Shown: in pieces, positions 53,830 to 64,000 of the stretch
Layout: every line of letters starts with the position of its first letter
How positions within the stretch are numbered: the first letter of the stretch is position 1
Assembly (NCBI GenBank): GCA_964017235.1
Contig: OZ024930.1
Coordinates: 29,578,614 to 29,642,613 of the forward strand
DNA: 64,000 nucleotides
From: Sabellastarte sp. h YS-2021
Taxonomy: Eukaryota; Annelida; Polychaeta; Sabellida; Sabellidae
Reading direction: 5' to 3'
Notes under the pieces: model-generated
Told to the model about the DNA's origin: nothing
Seen by the model: only the letters and a program-made list of their open reading frames with translations
Database searches by the model: none
Program-made: the position numbers and the translations under genes

Positions 53830-55998
53830 ATAGTAGTAAAAAAGCTATCCCACATAAACAGACCAGGGGAAAAGTGATTCCAGGGTGGAATTAACATGCT
53901 CAACCCCTTAAAGAACAATGTATATTCTGGCACAACATTTGGTTGGTTAATGGAAAACCACGTAGTGGCATGTTATACAACATTAAATGTAGAACTAGAG
54001 CAAAATATCACTATTCTCTTAAAAGTCTAAAGAAAAATAAAGAAACTGTAATTGCAAACAAAGTGGCAAATTATATGTTGCAAAATAAATCTAAAGATTT
54101 TTGGAATGAAATAAAAAAGGCTAAATGTAGTACTAGAAAAACCCCTAGTACTGTTGATAGTGCAGTAGGTTGTGATAAAATATGTGATGTTTTTTGCAAC
54201 AAATATAAGAATCTGTACAACTCTGTGTCATATGATGTAAATGACATGAAAGGACGAATAGATACAAGTACACATGAACAATGTCACAAAGGAAAATGCT
54301 ACAGCAATCATCAAGTATCAGTTAACAATGTTATATCATCAGTCAAACACTTAAAATGTGGAAAACATGATGGTGACTTAGGTTACGTCTCTTATCATAT
54401 TGTTACTGCAAGTAAAAAGTACTATCTTATCTTAAGTCTGTTGTTTAAAACAATACTAACCCATTCCTGTGTACCTAGTGGTCTTCTTCTCTCCACGGTA
54501 ATACCAATTCCTAAGCACAAGAATAAATCACTAGGTGACTCTGATAATTATAGGGGCATTGCTCTAAGCAGTATACTAGGTAAGCTGTTTGATATTATAT
54601 TACTCAAGAACAATAAGGAGTGATTTAATACTAGTGAACTTCAATTTGGGTTTAAACCCAATCATTCCACACACCATTGTACATTTGTATTGAATGAAAT
54701 TGTGCAATACTATGTTAATAATAACTCAAATATGTATCTCATGTTGTTAGACTGTAGAAAGGCATTTGATAGAGTTAACTATGTTAAGTTATTTTCTTTG
54801 TTATTGGACAAGTGTCTGTGTCATTTAGTCGCTAGATTTCTTATTAACCTATATACATCTCAAAAAGTTAGAGTTAAATGGTTTAACTGTCTATGAAAAC
54901 AAGTTGATGTCTCAAATGGTGTGAAGCAAGTAGGGATTCTTTCCCCAATATTGTTCATTGTTCATATGGATGTATTATTGATAAGGCTGAAAAAAATCTG
55001 GAATTGGCTGCCATATAGGTAATACTTTCTGCAGTGCTATTGGCTATGCTGATGATGTGTCTTTACTCTGTCCTCTCTCGAGTTTAAGAATGTTACTGAA
55101 TATTACAGATGTGTTTGGGAGAGAATTCAATATTGACTTTAATCCAAAAAGTATCAGTTATTAGTTTACAGAAATAATGATGAGTCAGTGCATGGTATTT
55201 ACCACAATAACAGCTTTGTTAGAGCTCAGCAGTATGGAAATCACTTATGTTGGAACCAAAGATGTCTCACATGTTGTAGATAACCAAAGTATTGCATGTA
55301 CATTATTGAATACATTTCCAATGTTATCAGGCAAAGCTAAATACAGACTTTTTAAAACATATTGTATGCCATTGTATGGATCAATCCACTGGTACTTATC
55401 TAGTATTCATACACAAGGGTTTTTACTCAGTGGAGGAAATGTGTTAGAAAGATCTTCAAAATCCCATATCAGACACATTCAAATCTATTGCCGGGCATAT
55501 GTGAGGATTTACCAGTTGAAAATCAAATCTGGAGAAGAGCTATTAAATTTTATGGGAATGCTTTTTACAGTACCAATTCATTAATGAAATTGTGTACAAA
55601 GCTTGTTGTAAATGGTAGCCTTTCTAAGGCCAGTAATACACTTGGGTATATAGCATTCAAGCATAGTACTAACAAACAGGAACTATTGAACTGCTTTGAG
55701 CATTACAAAATGTTATGTAATAAAACAATTGTATCAGAGGACTGTCAACAAAATGTGGGAAATATATTAGATTTACTGAAGCTCAGACACCACAATTGTA
55801 CAGCTTTTTCTTATGAAGAAATTCGGTGCATGTTAACAGATTTATGTACTTTGTAAAATACAGCTACTATATATTTGTATAAAGTGTAAAACTTCGGTCT
55901 TAATTTTTGTGTCTGTGTTTGTGTTCATCTGTTTGTATGTTTAGTTACAAACTTGATTGTACTCTGTGTATGTAAATGAATGAATAAATAAATAAAAA
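53830..55998 (+). mobile_element. Nested LINE, 5'-truncated
   Basis: Comparison with the short GTACAAGTTG copy shows continuous host sequence interrupted between AACTAGGAT (53806) and AACTTCAAAGGATAAATG (56015). The inserted part is a LINE with pre-RT, RT and C-terminal region, ending in (AAATA)n at 55978-56000. Confidence 0.82.
53943..55856 (+). pseudogene. LINE reverse transcriptase, frameshifted
   Basis: Frame 53943-54623: MVNGKPRSGMLYNIKCRTRA, KYHYSLKSLKKNKETVIANK, KSKDFWNEIKKAKCS and RT start VIPIPKHKNKSLGDSDNYRG, IALSSILGKLFDIILL. Next frame: MYLMLLDCRKAFDRVNYVKL (motif A). Then, shifted, VKQVGILSPILFIVHMD (motif B; Val-Lys-Gln instead of PQG) and GYADDVSLLCPLSS (motif C). The rest (55177-55856) includes KAKYRLFKTYCMPLYGSIHW and ends LKLRHHNCTAFSYEEIRCML. 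It is non-functional because of several shifts. The clade is jockey/CR1-related but not the same as the LINEs at 4-10 or 21-28 kb. Confidence 0.82.
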
Positions 55999-56633
55999 TA
56001 AGTGGGTAGGGGAAACTTCAAAGGATAAATGACAGTATATGCATACTTGTAATTAACTGCATGCCTTTCATTAATAACATCCTAACCAATGACATTTATT
56101 ACAAAAGATGCATGTCTTTTATTACTAAAACCCTGGCTGATCACATTTACTCAGTAGCATAGTTCATAAAATTTACACTTGGTTTTGTCATCAGAGCTTT
56201 TGTCATCAAAAAGAATCTATTTTATTTGTCCCTTTGTCGCAGAATAAATAAATTTGTGATAATTCTTGCTCAAAAAAACATTATTAGAAATTATACAGTT
56301 ACCAACAACATCAACATCTGAAGTCAGATATAGACTTCAGTTGGGTCAATGTGACTCCAATATTTATAAAAATTAAAACTGTATTGAATTTCCAACAAAT
56401 TAATTAAAAAATTCTGGTCACCAGTTTGGTCTGTCATCTAAGTAGTATAAATATGTTGATTTTATGAATTTTTAAGTATTAATTCATTAAAATACATTGA
56501 TCATTTGATACAATGTGCAGCTTGTACAAGTTACAACGTGTACAGGTCCAAAATCTGTACAAGTTACAACTTGTACAAGAAATCTGTACAAGTTGCAACT
56601 TGTACAAAATCTCAACTTGTACATAACATATAT

Positions 56634-57741
56634 AAAATGAAAGATATCATTTATAAGTGTAGATATTTAGATTAATTTATAAACAATCCTATAATTTTAA
56701 TCATGCATACAATCATTAATGACATATACAATCCACCATCCCCTAACAAATATAACATATAACCACAATTTTTTGAAAAATCAGGAAGTGCAAAATTAAG
56801 AGTCCTATCTTCTCCCCTGGATTATGTTGTAAAGTGTCAGAATTACTTGTTGGGATGTTATTACTTATCTGCTGATCTACTTTCTGGGGTAGCTCAGTGG
56901 ATTCAGCTACCATGGATCATCAAGTCAATATTTTACACTAAGGAAGCTTCCATTAATTTTTTAAAAAATTATTAATCTCTTGAACACTACCACTACTAAG
57001 TAAAAAAGAAAGATTGAGGATAATGTGTTTGCAGTAGCACATCGATTTACCACAGATAAATTGCATTTACCTGCAATAGAAGAATATTCATAAGGCAATT
57101 AACTGGGACATCCACTGCAGTCTAGAGGTTCCATTTTAGCTATTAAATTAAATGAGATAGGGTTTCTAATAATGTGTAAGTTACACCAGTTTATTGAGAG
57201 AGATTTTCATTTTGTGTGTAATAGAGGATTTTGGTCCGGTAAAAACAATAGCTTTTAGTTTATGGAATAGCTGACAGTCCTAGAAAGGATGTTTTGTTAT
57301 TCCTGAAAAGGACTTGTTTTAGACTCAGGCTTGACTATATTTCCCCTCATATTCAGTCATCTTGCAATGATACTGCACCCTCATTCACAACGTTGTCCAT
57401 TAATAGACCTTGTTGCTCCTTTGCTAGTCAGGATGGATTTCTCATATCTTTCCCTGCCATTCCAGCCAATAGCTGCTCATCTGGATCAGGTGGGTCATTT
57501 TCAGGATTTGGCTGCTCCGCAACCCAAGGCATTTCCTCAGGCAATTATACAGTACTTCACATGTGACAACTATGTTTTTTTGGCTTTTTTTTAAATAAAC
57601 CCCAATTTTATTGAGAGGTATGATTATGGTGCAAAAATTATAAAGATAACAAACATTGAATGTTACAAAAAACCTACATTTACATAAGGAGAGGAATGGT
57701 AATGGAGAATGATTATAAATGAAATTAACATAGTGTTTCTA
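56634..57741. other. Spacer with one possible coding relic on the minus strand
   Basis: On the minus strand about 57560-57370 reads EEMPWVAEQPNPENDPPDPD, EQLLAGMAGKDMRNPS, stop, LAKEQQGLLMDNVVNEGAV. It is acidic and Pro-rich, coding-like in composition, and interrupted; possibly a gag relic. The plus-strand frames at 57294-57594 are its shadows. Otherwise nothing is recognised. Confidence 0.3.
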
Positions 57742-57841
57742 CAGGTGGTCAAATGCCCAGTGGTTAGCAAGTTTGGCATCTAATGTCACCTCTGTGTAGG
57801 TTCAACTCAAACAAGTGGAAATACTGAGGACCTGTCCCAAC
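57742..57841 (+). mobile_element. SINE family 2, head only
   Basis: TCAAATGCCCAGTGGTTAGC, AAGTTTGGCATCTAATGTCA, CTCTGTGTAGGTTCAACTC and GAGGACCTGTCCCAA. It then stops where the ATGTTTATAAACATT field begins. No 3' half is found. Confidence 0.8.
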
Positions 57842-59310
57842 CCAGTGAGCATTTCATATATTTATAAATGTTTATAGACATACACATTGAAAGGTTGATA
57901 TTAGGTTTAAAAATGAAAATGACGTAAACGTTTAGATTTAAAATGTTTATAAACATTTATTTTGTAAATGTATATCAATGTTAGTATTTGCAATGTATAT
58001 AAACTTTGAGGAATTAAAAAATTTCAATGTTTATTAATGTTTCTTTATACAAATATCATCAATGCAGCATAAGTTTAAAATGTTTATTAATGTTTTCTTA
58101 AAGTACCCAATACTTAAACTTTAGTAAGTATGTTAAATAGTACCTACTTATAAACATTTTATTCTGAGAGATTAACATTTGGTTGAAGAGTGAAAACCAG
58201 ATCAACAAATAGAACTAAGATGTTTATCAATGCTTTTAAACCTTAAGATTGGATTATTAATGCTAAACTTATAAATGTTAAAAAACCAACAATTTTCATT
58301 TATAAAGTACAAATAACATCATAAAGAAGGGCTCTCAAAGCATGAGAATATCATTTTTATATCTAAACTTGAGAGATAGCGGCTTAAAAATTGAGCGCTC
58401 ATTCAATTCCTATTGTTGGGTGTTATATGTTGAATAATTATTTTAGAAGTTCCTTAATATCCCCTATTATTGCTCACCGCCATCTTTGATGACACCTAAA
58501 CATTTATAAACGTTTATAAACATAAAATAAATGTGAATTTAAATGAATATTGGAAATTTTTCTAATGTTCCTAAACTTCAGTTTGATGTGTGCAAGAAGC
58601 TACTAATGGTAATACTTCAACTATTAAAATGTGGGATAAGTTTAAGTTTACATTAAAATCAATATTTATCAAATTTCATGGCTAATAATTTAAATCAATG
58701 ATAATTAATGTAAATAAACATTTTAATGTTGATGTACATATTCATATATTTATTTGGAAGGTTTCAAATTAACCACTCTGGTTAGAAAACCAATGATTTT
58801 CGTCTTGTTTTTTACATTTAATAGGAGTGTATCTTAAAATATGTAAATCAACACATCAACACCAGACATTTTTATTGACATTTGTTAATATATGACAAGG
58901 TTTATCAATGTCAGTAAATGTACATCAACATTAATAAATGTATTTAAACAGTCATATATATTAATAAATGCATTTAAACAGCCAAATGTTGCTTTACATT
59001 TCAATTTTATATTTTCTTTAAGGCAATTAATGGCAGTATCTGAAAAATTAATTCTATTTAAACAAACATTTTGACAGTATTAATCACAAAGTGAAAGTAG
59101 TGGGCCCAACCTTCAAATCATAAATTCATGAAAAGTTATTTAAAAACTTGTAAGTTAATCATTTTCTAAGTCAACATTTCATATGTTTATAAATGTTTAT
59201 GAACATACCTATTCAAAGGTTGATATTTGGTTTAAAAATGAAAACAGGTATAAACATTTAGATTCAATACTTTTATCAACATTTCTTTCGCAAACATATA
59301 TCAATATTTA
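57842..59310. repeat. Field of ATGTTTATAAACATT-type repeats with a 145-bp direct duplication
   Basis: The palindrome-like motif TGTTTATAAACATT and its variants (AAATGTTTATTAATG, ACGTTTATAAACAT, TTAATAAATG) occur many times. Segments 57845-57990 and 59172-59310 are direct repeats of roughly four-fifths identity, both starting CATTTCATAT-TTTATAAATG. This could be a decayed DNA transposon with repeat-rich ends, starting CCCAGTGAGC inside the SINE. The 60-codon frame 58892-59074 is repeat-derived. Confidence 0.55.
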
Positions 59311-59814
59311 TGTTACTGGTTAAAATACAATGTTTATTGAGGTTTATAATATAAACCTTTTTGTATGTTGATAAATTAAAATTTGTATGAATTTTAAATT
59401 TAAACTAACATAACACCTCATTAATATTTACAAGTCATATACATGATGGTAATGAAAAAAAAAGATTTTTCTGCATTCTTGATGTTCATAGAGCACCCAA
59501 AGTAAGACACGGCATAAAATTATAATACTTAAAAATTAAATACCATGTATTAAATCCAACCATCTGAAAGCTATATTTCTACATTTGTTTGTATATATTA
59601 CAATAAGCCATTCATTTATTGTCAGCCTTTCACAGCTCAAACTGATGTTGTCCTAAAGAATATGAAACATTATTTGTTATAGCTCTTAGTTACATCAACA
59701 ACAAATGTGCATCCAATTATGTATCATTTAAAAGAAAACATCCAAAACAACATATTTACAGATCGCCTTTATCCTGCATATAAATGATCAATTTCTGTAT
59801 TTAAAACATAAATG
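59311..59814. other. AT-rich spacer
   Basis: No gene recognised. Confidence 0.4.
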
Positions 59815-60010
59815 TCCCCACTCCTATCTCTATTCCAAGGCATACCCACCTAAGTCTTAATATCACCCTGGTTGTTCTCTGGTGTGCTTGACCCCTTCCT
59901 GCCCCTGGATAATGATATTGGTTCTCCATCATGGTTATGGTGCACCTTAGAATGTTCTTGTAAAAGGAGAGGTTAAGCACTATAAAGGTCCAATTAGAAG
60001 TGGAATTACG
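59815..60010 (+). mobile_element. L2-like LINE, 3' end only
   Basis: CTATCTCTATTCCAAGGCAT and ACCCACCTAAGTC match CTATCTCTACACAAAGGCAT and ATCCTCCTTAGCTC at the end of the LINE at 25580-28075. The 3' ends also match (GTTAAGCACTATAAAGGTCC versus ATTAAGCACTATAAAAGTCA). A strongly 5'-truncated copy of the same family. Confidence 0.75.
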
Positions 60011-60379
60011 TTACTCTAAATGCAAATAATTTTGAAAAATAGCTCCTTTGAATCTCAAACTTAATGGAAAAGTACACTTCTGTAGCTATGTTATTATATG
60101 CATGTGCCTTCACAGTTGAGTGATCTAATCTATCAAAGTCTTATATATTTCACCAGGGTTGTTTTTATGTAATATGTTGTAAAACTTGTGTGTACAGACC
60201 ACCCTTGCAAAATAGAAATATGGTCTTCACAAGGGCCGGTCTTTATATAAAGGTAAAACAGAATTAAGAACTGGCCTTTATACAGAGGTGGTCTCTTACA
60301 CTTATTAAACTGTAGGTTCATTAGGAAACTAATTTATAAATTTATAATGCTTCCAATCTGTATAGTGTCTGAGTTCCAG

Positions 60380-60491
60380 CCACACAGCCACTTTCGAAAG
60401 GTGGAAGCAGGTTCTAGATTCTACAGTGAAAAAGTTACTGGAGCTCATGATGTCACAAAAGCTGCAACACCTTTGATCCTACTGGCTACAG
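60380..60491 (+). CDS. Putative host exon: SAM-dependent methyltransferase, N-terminal part
   Basis: Between a candidate acceptor (GAGTTCCAG) and donor (CAG/GTAATT) the frame reads PHSHFRKVEAGSRFYSEKVT, GAHDVTKAATPLILLAT. The FYS...GA.D....A.P.....A pattern is typical of the segment just before motif I in carboxyl-methyltransferase-like SAM proteins. It joins in phase (one base left over) to the block at 61459. The true start codon and any earlier exon are not identified; an ATG at 60348 in the same open region is an alternative. No stop or shift is present, unlike the transposon relics around it. Confidence 0.5.
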
Positions 60492-61458
60492 GTAATTTGT
60501 ATAATGTTTTAATCAAGTCAACAAAATTAAAGCTGGTGTTAGTAGGGTTTCAGTCCCCTTGGTGTCCTCCTAACTCAGTTATTGTGTGTAGTACTAACTC
60601 TCTGAGACTGACACATATGTTTATACCAATATATTGCCTATATGATAGAACATATCTAAATTTCTACGCCACTGGCATAGAGGGAAAGTCTATTGAAGAG
60701 GGAATCCATGTTTAATGGCATTCATTGTGAAATAAGGAGCATAAAAGGGGTTCTTTTTGCTGCCCAGCACCTACCCCAGTGGTGTAGGCTCTTACAAGAA
60801 CTTTTTGTGCTTGGGAACTGACGAGTCTTTTATTACGTTAGCAATAGCAAATCTAATTGTTTTCTGATATTTTATAACCTGGTCACATTTTTGAAGGTGA
60901 ATAGAACATTTTTGAACCTCTTTGGTAATTCCCTTTTGTCTTTAATCCTGTTTATCATTATCCCTCGCCCTACGAGAACAATTTACTGGTCAAAATTATC
61001 ATGGGTATTCTTCACACTTCATATTCACCACAATAGCACATTAAAAGTCATTCACCAGAGCAGTCACCAAAATATTACACTTGTTTCTTGTTCTAAGTAA
61101 ATTTTCTAGCTGTTTTTCCTTAAACTCACATTTCTTACATTTCATTCTCGCCTATCCAGAGCCATGTCTTCGAAATCGTTACCATTTTGTGGTATTCTCA
61201 TTACAATTGTGTTACGATGAAATTTTATCTCAGCATACTCAAAGATAGACAAAGAACATCACAGAAATTTGAAAGTTTTAATCACATAGTTCCAGTTTTC
61301 TGCCTCTCTGTCAAGAATGTTGTTGACATTGGCATTTAAATTCAGATGCTAATAACATGTAGAACTATCTTTGTACACGTGCCGGGTGAGAACCAAAGGG
61401 ACATACAAACCAGTCTCCCATATTTGTCTTTGTTTCAAAACACTGTATGTACTTTCAG

Positions 61459-61563
61459 ATAGAATTCCTCACAAGAGAGATTCAAAGAAAGAACCAATTG
61501 TTATCTGTGACTATGGTGCAGCTGATGGAGGAGTATCCATGGATCTGATGTGGAATATCATAG
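61459..61563 (+). CDS. Putative host exon: SAM-dependent methyltransferase, motif I
   Basis: After TACTTTCAG the frame reads DRIPHKRDSKKEPIVICDYG, AADGGVSMDLMWNIIG, then a possible donor ATAG/GTTTTC. VICDYGAADGGVSM has the layout of class I methyltransferase motif I: hydrophobic strand, then Asp, Gly-x-x-x-Gly binding S-adenosylmethionine. Length (105 bp) and phase (enters 1, leaves 1) fit the block at 60380-60491 with a 967-bp intron. Later exons, which should carry the substrate site, are not found before the LINE at 63.2 kb. It could also be a lone or decayed gene fragment. Confidence 0.5.
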
Positions 61564-61983
61564 GTTTTCTCAACAATTTTACATTTATCTATCAATTATC
61601 TATCATGTTACAGGGCTGGTTGTGTACAAGCAATGAAAACTTGAACCATGTAATGTTTGACATTGAATTCTTACAACTTGTACAAAACTAGAAATAAAAA
61701 GTGCAAAAATATGCAGTACACTTTCAGTTAACAGTTCTTCAAGGCTTGTAAAACACACACCAAATTAAATATTGACTGTCTGACAAACAACCAGAGAAAA
61801 GTATCTTTTCTTAAATATTCCCATATAATGTTGTCTACCTGATGCTTCTGTGACGTGGTCTGTGTGCTGTTGAACTTTGCAATCACTCGTACCACCTAGC
61901 CGAGCTTAAACTTGTTGCGTACTGTCATTAATTCTGGGACAAAAGAGAGATTTATTGATCAAACTGTTGTTGCATTACAGATA
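61564..61983. other. Putative intron or spacer
   Basis: No coding block recognised. Confidence 0.4.
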
Positions 61984-62785
61984 ACAAGATAAGCAGTAAG
62001 CATCCTAGGAACAAAGGCAGATTTTCTTATAAATCCAGTATTGCTTTACAAATGACAAAACAAGTAGTAGTAAAAATGAATTGATAAACCAGTTCAGACT
62101 TTTCTTTACATCTGACAAGCTCACTCTATTCTATTTTTACAAAATAATTACCTGTGTACAGAAGAGTATTAGTGCCATTGAAAAATATTTTTAAAATGTC
62201 GACTTAGTATCTCAATATGTTGAGTTATTATCTCAATATGTTGAGTTATTATCTCAATATGTTGACTTAATATCTCAACATGTTGACTCAGTATCTCAAA
62301 ATGATGACTTACTATCTCAACATATTGAGTTACTATCTCAACAGGTTGACTTAATATCTCAAAAAGTTGACTTAGTATCTCAACATGTTGAGTTACTATG
62401 TCAGCATGTTGACTTAGTATCTCTACATGTTGACTTAATATCTCAACATGTTGACTTAATATCTCAACAAGTTGACTAAGTATCTCAGAATGTTCACTTA
62501 ATATTTCAACATGCTGGGTTAGTATCTTAACATGTTGACTTAATATCTCAACATGTTGATTTTATATCTCAACATGTTGACTTAATATCTCAACATGTTG
62601 ACTTAGTATCTAAACACATTGAGTTAATATTTCAACATGCCGACTTAGTGTCTCAACATGTTGAGTTACTAATGACAAGAGTAGCAGTAAGCATCCTAGG
62701 AACAAAGGCAGATTTCCTTATAAATCCATTATTGCTTTACAAATGACAAAACAAGTAGTAGTAAAAATTAATTGATAAACCTGTT
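61984..62785. repeat. Duplicated ~110-bp segment flanking a minisatellite
   Basis: GCAGTAAGCATCCTAGGAAC, AAAGGCAGATTTTCTTATAA and ATTGCTTTACAAATGACAAA with the following AACAAGTAGTAGTAAAAAT occur at about 61984-62092 and 62677-62785, near-identical. They bracket the first block of the 21-bp minisatellite; a second block follows the right copy. Confidence 0.85.
62196..62672. repeat. 21-bp minisatellite, block 1
   Basis: About 22 units of the type ATCTCAACATGTTGACTTAAT. Variation is concentrated at GTTGA-C/G-TTA and at ACATG/ATATG. Many units contain CAACATGTTG, a 10-bp palindrome. Confidence 0.92.
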
Positions 62786-63004
62786 GAGATGTTGTCTCAA
62801 CATGTTGGCTTAACATCTCAACATATCGACTTAATATCTCAACATATTGACTTTACATCTCAACATGTTGACTTAATATCTCAACATGTTGACTTAGTAT
62901 CTCAGAATGTTGACTTAATATTTCAACATGCTGGCTTAGTATCTTAACATGTTGAGTTATTATCTAACATGTTGAAGTAGTATCTCAACATGTTGACTTT
63001 ATAT
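62783..63004. repeat. 21-bp minisatellite, block 2
   Basis: About ten more units of the same 21-bp repeat after the second copy of the duplicated flank. Confidence 0.9.
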
Positions 63005-63164
63005 TTAGTGTGATTTATTTGGATTTATTTTCAAAAAAATTCAGTGGTATTTAAACTTACTTCAAGAGCCAAGCTTATTCATATGTGTACACAAGAGTTA
63101 GCACTTAATTGAAATTAATTACATATTCACTTCCTTTGTGAAGCATTGGACTAGAGAAGCAATT

Positions 63165-64000
63165 GAAAGTTAGTTTCAAAGCTAAGACCAGAAAATGTTC
63201 TATCTGAAAACGATATGGTTATGTGTGACAAAATTATTAATGAAAATGAATTACCTCTGGTCATTAAAAATTTAAAAAAAGAAAAATCTGGCTTAACTGG
63301 GCTGGATGGCTTAACTGGCGAATTTTATCAAAAGTTTTGGGAGAAACTTAAATCATTGTACATAAATATGATTTTTAAAAAAGGTATTTTGCCAAGTAGT
63401 ATCAGGAAATCTGTTATAACTCTGATTTTTAAGTCGGGTGATTGTGCACTGTTGAAAAATTATAGACCTATAAGTTTGACAAATTGTGACTACAAAATTC
63501 TAGCATTTACTTTGGCAAATCGAATGCAAAAAGTTATATCAAAAGTTGTTTGACCAGATCAAAGCGGGTATATTAAAAAGCGATATATAGGTTTAATGCT
63601 CGCCTTATAATAGACTTGATAGAGTATTTTGATTAAAAAGATTAACAGGTGCTGTGTGCCTAGATTTTGAAAAGGCCTTTGATTCATTAGATTGGAACTT
63701 TATGGTCTCTTCTCTTAGGCAGTTTGGTTTTGGAAACAGTTTTATTCGATGGATCAAAATTTTATATACTGACCCAGCATTTTGTATTAAAAACAATGGG
63801 TGGTTGTCAATGACTGCATACATGAAAAGGGGAATAAGGCAAGGGTGTGCTGTGTCAGTGCTCCTCTTTATCCTAGCTGTTGAATTTCTGTCAATTCAAA
63901 TTAAAAATATGGAGTGAAAGTATAAAAGGTTTGAAACTCTCAAAACACGAATCAGTAATATTGCAGTATGCTGATGATACCACACTAACTTTGTGTGATC
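63165..64000 (+). pseudogene. Tx1/L1-like LINE reverse transcriptase, runs off the window
   Basis: Frame 63215-63553: KIINENELPLVIKNLKKEKS, TGLDGLTGEFYQKFWEKLKS, SVITLIFKSGDCALLKNYRP, ISLTNCDYKILAFTLANRMQ and KVISKVV, then a stop at the usual PDQSGYIKKRYIG. After stops, frame 63654-63917: VCLDFEKAFDSLDWNFMVSS (motif A), FGFGNSFIRWIKILYTDPAF and RGIRQGCAVSVLLFILAVEF (motif B with RQGCAVS). At the very end comes SVILQYADDTTLTLCD (motif C). The RQGCxxSxxLF and FEKAFDSxxW patterns mark the L1/Tx1 branch. Several stops and one shift make it inactive in this part; the 3' half lies outside. Confidence 0.85.

Larger units (their letters stand above)
53115..56633. mobile_element. GTACAAGTTG inverted-repeat element, long copy split by a LINE
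   Basis: Positions 53115-53157 and 56591-56633 are perfect inverted repeats of 43 bp (ATATATGTTATGTACAAGTT onward). More GTACAAGTTG palindromes follow inside each end. Internal blocks are shared with the short copy at 32231-33172, on both sides of a LINE inserted at about 53830-55998. The host element itself shows no transposase. TA or AT steps at both edges would fit a TA target, but flanking TA repeats make this undecidable. Confidence 0.85.

Noticed and set aside
62196..63004. CRISPR array
   Set aside because: The repeats are 21 bp and directly adjacent, with no unique spacers, in a eukaryotic context. It is a minisatellite.

Overview
The window is AT-rich animal DNA (eukaryotic; most likely a marine invertebrate, and the SINE types and the DIRS load would fit a mollusc, but that is inference). 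There are no operons, ribosome-binding sites or bacterial genes. Almost everything recognisable is a transposable element or its debris: several DIRS-type tyrosine-recombinase retrotransposons, at least four kinds of LINE, two tRNA-like SINE families, one non-coding LTR retrotransposon, three inverted-repeat DNA elements, and several satellite-like arrays. The only part that reads as a possible host gene is a pair of exon-like blocks at 60380-61563 encoding the N-terminal part of a SAM-dependent methyltransferase.

Layout. 0.5-3.3 kb: a decayed DIRS element (minus) hit by two SINEs. 4.4-10.5 kb: a LINE (minus) amplified into a tandem array with a 1602-bp period, joined directly to the RNase H region of a second DIRS element (10.5-13.9 kb, minus). 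The leader of that element is an alternating 256/219-bp tandem array (13.9-15.1 kb). 15.2-16.3 kb: an internally deleted third DIRS element. 17.7-21.2 kb: a fourth DIRS element (plus) with gag-like start, RT, RNase H and tyrosine recombinase, carrying two SINEs with perfect target duplications. 21.7-28.1 kb: three L2-like LINE copies, the first with an uninterrupted 916-codon reading frame. 31.7-33.2 kb: a DIRS RT fragment abutting a GTACAAGTTG inverted-repeat element. 36.4-38.7 kb: an LTR element with matching LTRs, a candidate primer site and a polypurine tract but no coding capacity.

40.2-42.2 kb: a 2.06-kb DNA transposon whose nearly identical ~140-bp inverted ends are made of ATTTCGCGAAAT palindromes. 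It still encodes the two ends, but not the middle, of a transposase resembling KRAB-A domain-containing-2-like integrases. A matching integrase core lies nearby on the other strand (44.9-45.9 kb). 53.1-56.6 kb: a larger copy of the GTACAAGTTG element, with perfect 43-bp inverted ends, split by a nested LINE. 57.8-59.3 kb: a field of ATGTTTATAAACATT-like repeats. 62-63 kb: a 21-bp minisatellite inside a duplicated 110-bp flank. 63.2 kb to the end: a Tx1/L1-like LINE running off the window.

The nested insertions give a relative chronology. DIRS elements are the oldest layer and SINEs landed in them. A LINE landed in the GTACAAGTTG element. The CGCGAA element and the LINE array look recent because their repeated parts are almost identical. 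Many frames are broken, so most coding entries are pseudogenes; ORF starts are given only as limits of open frame unless an ATG is stated.
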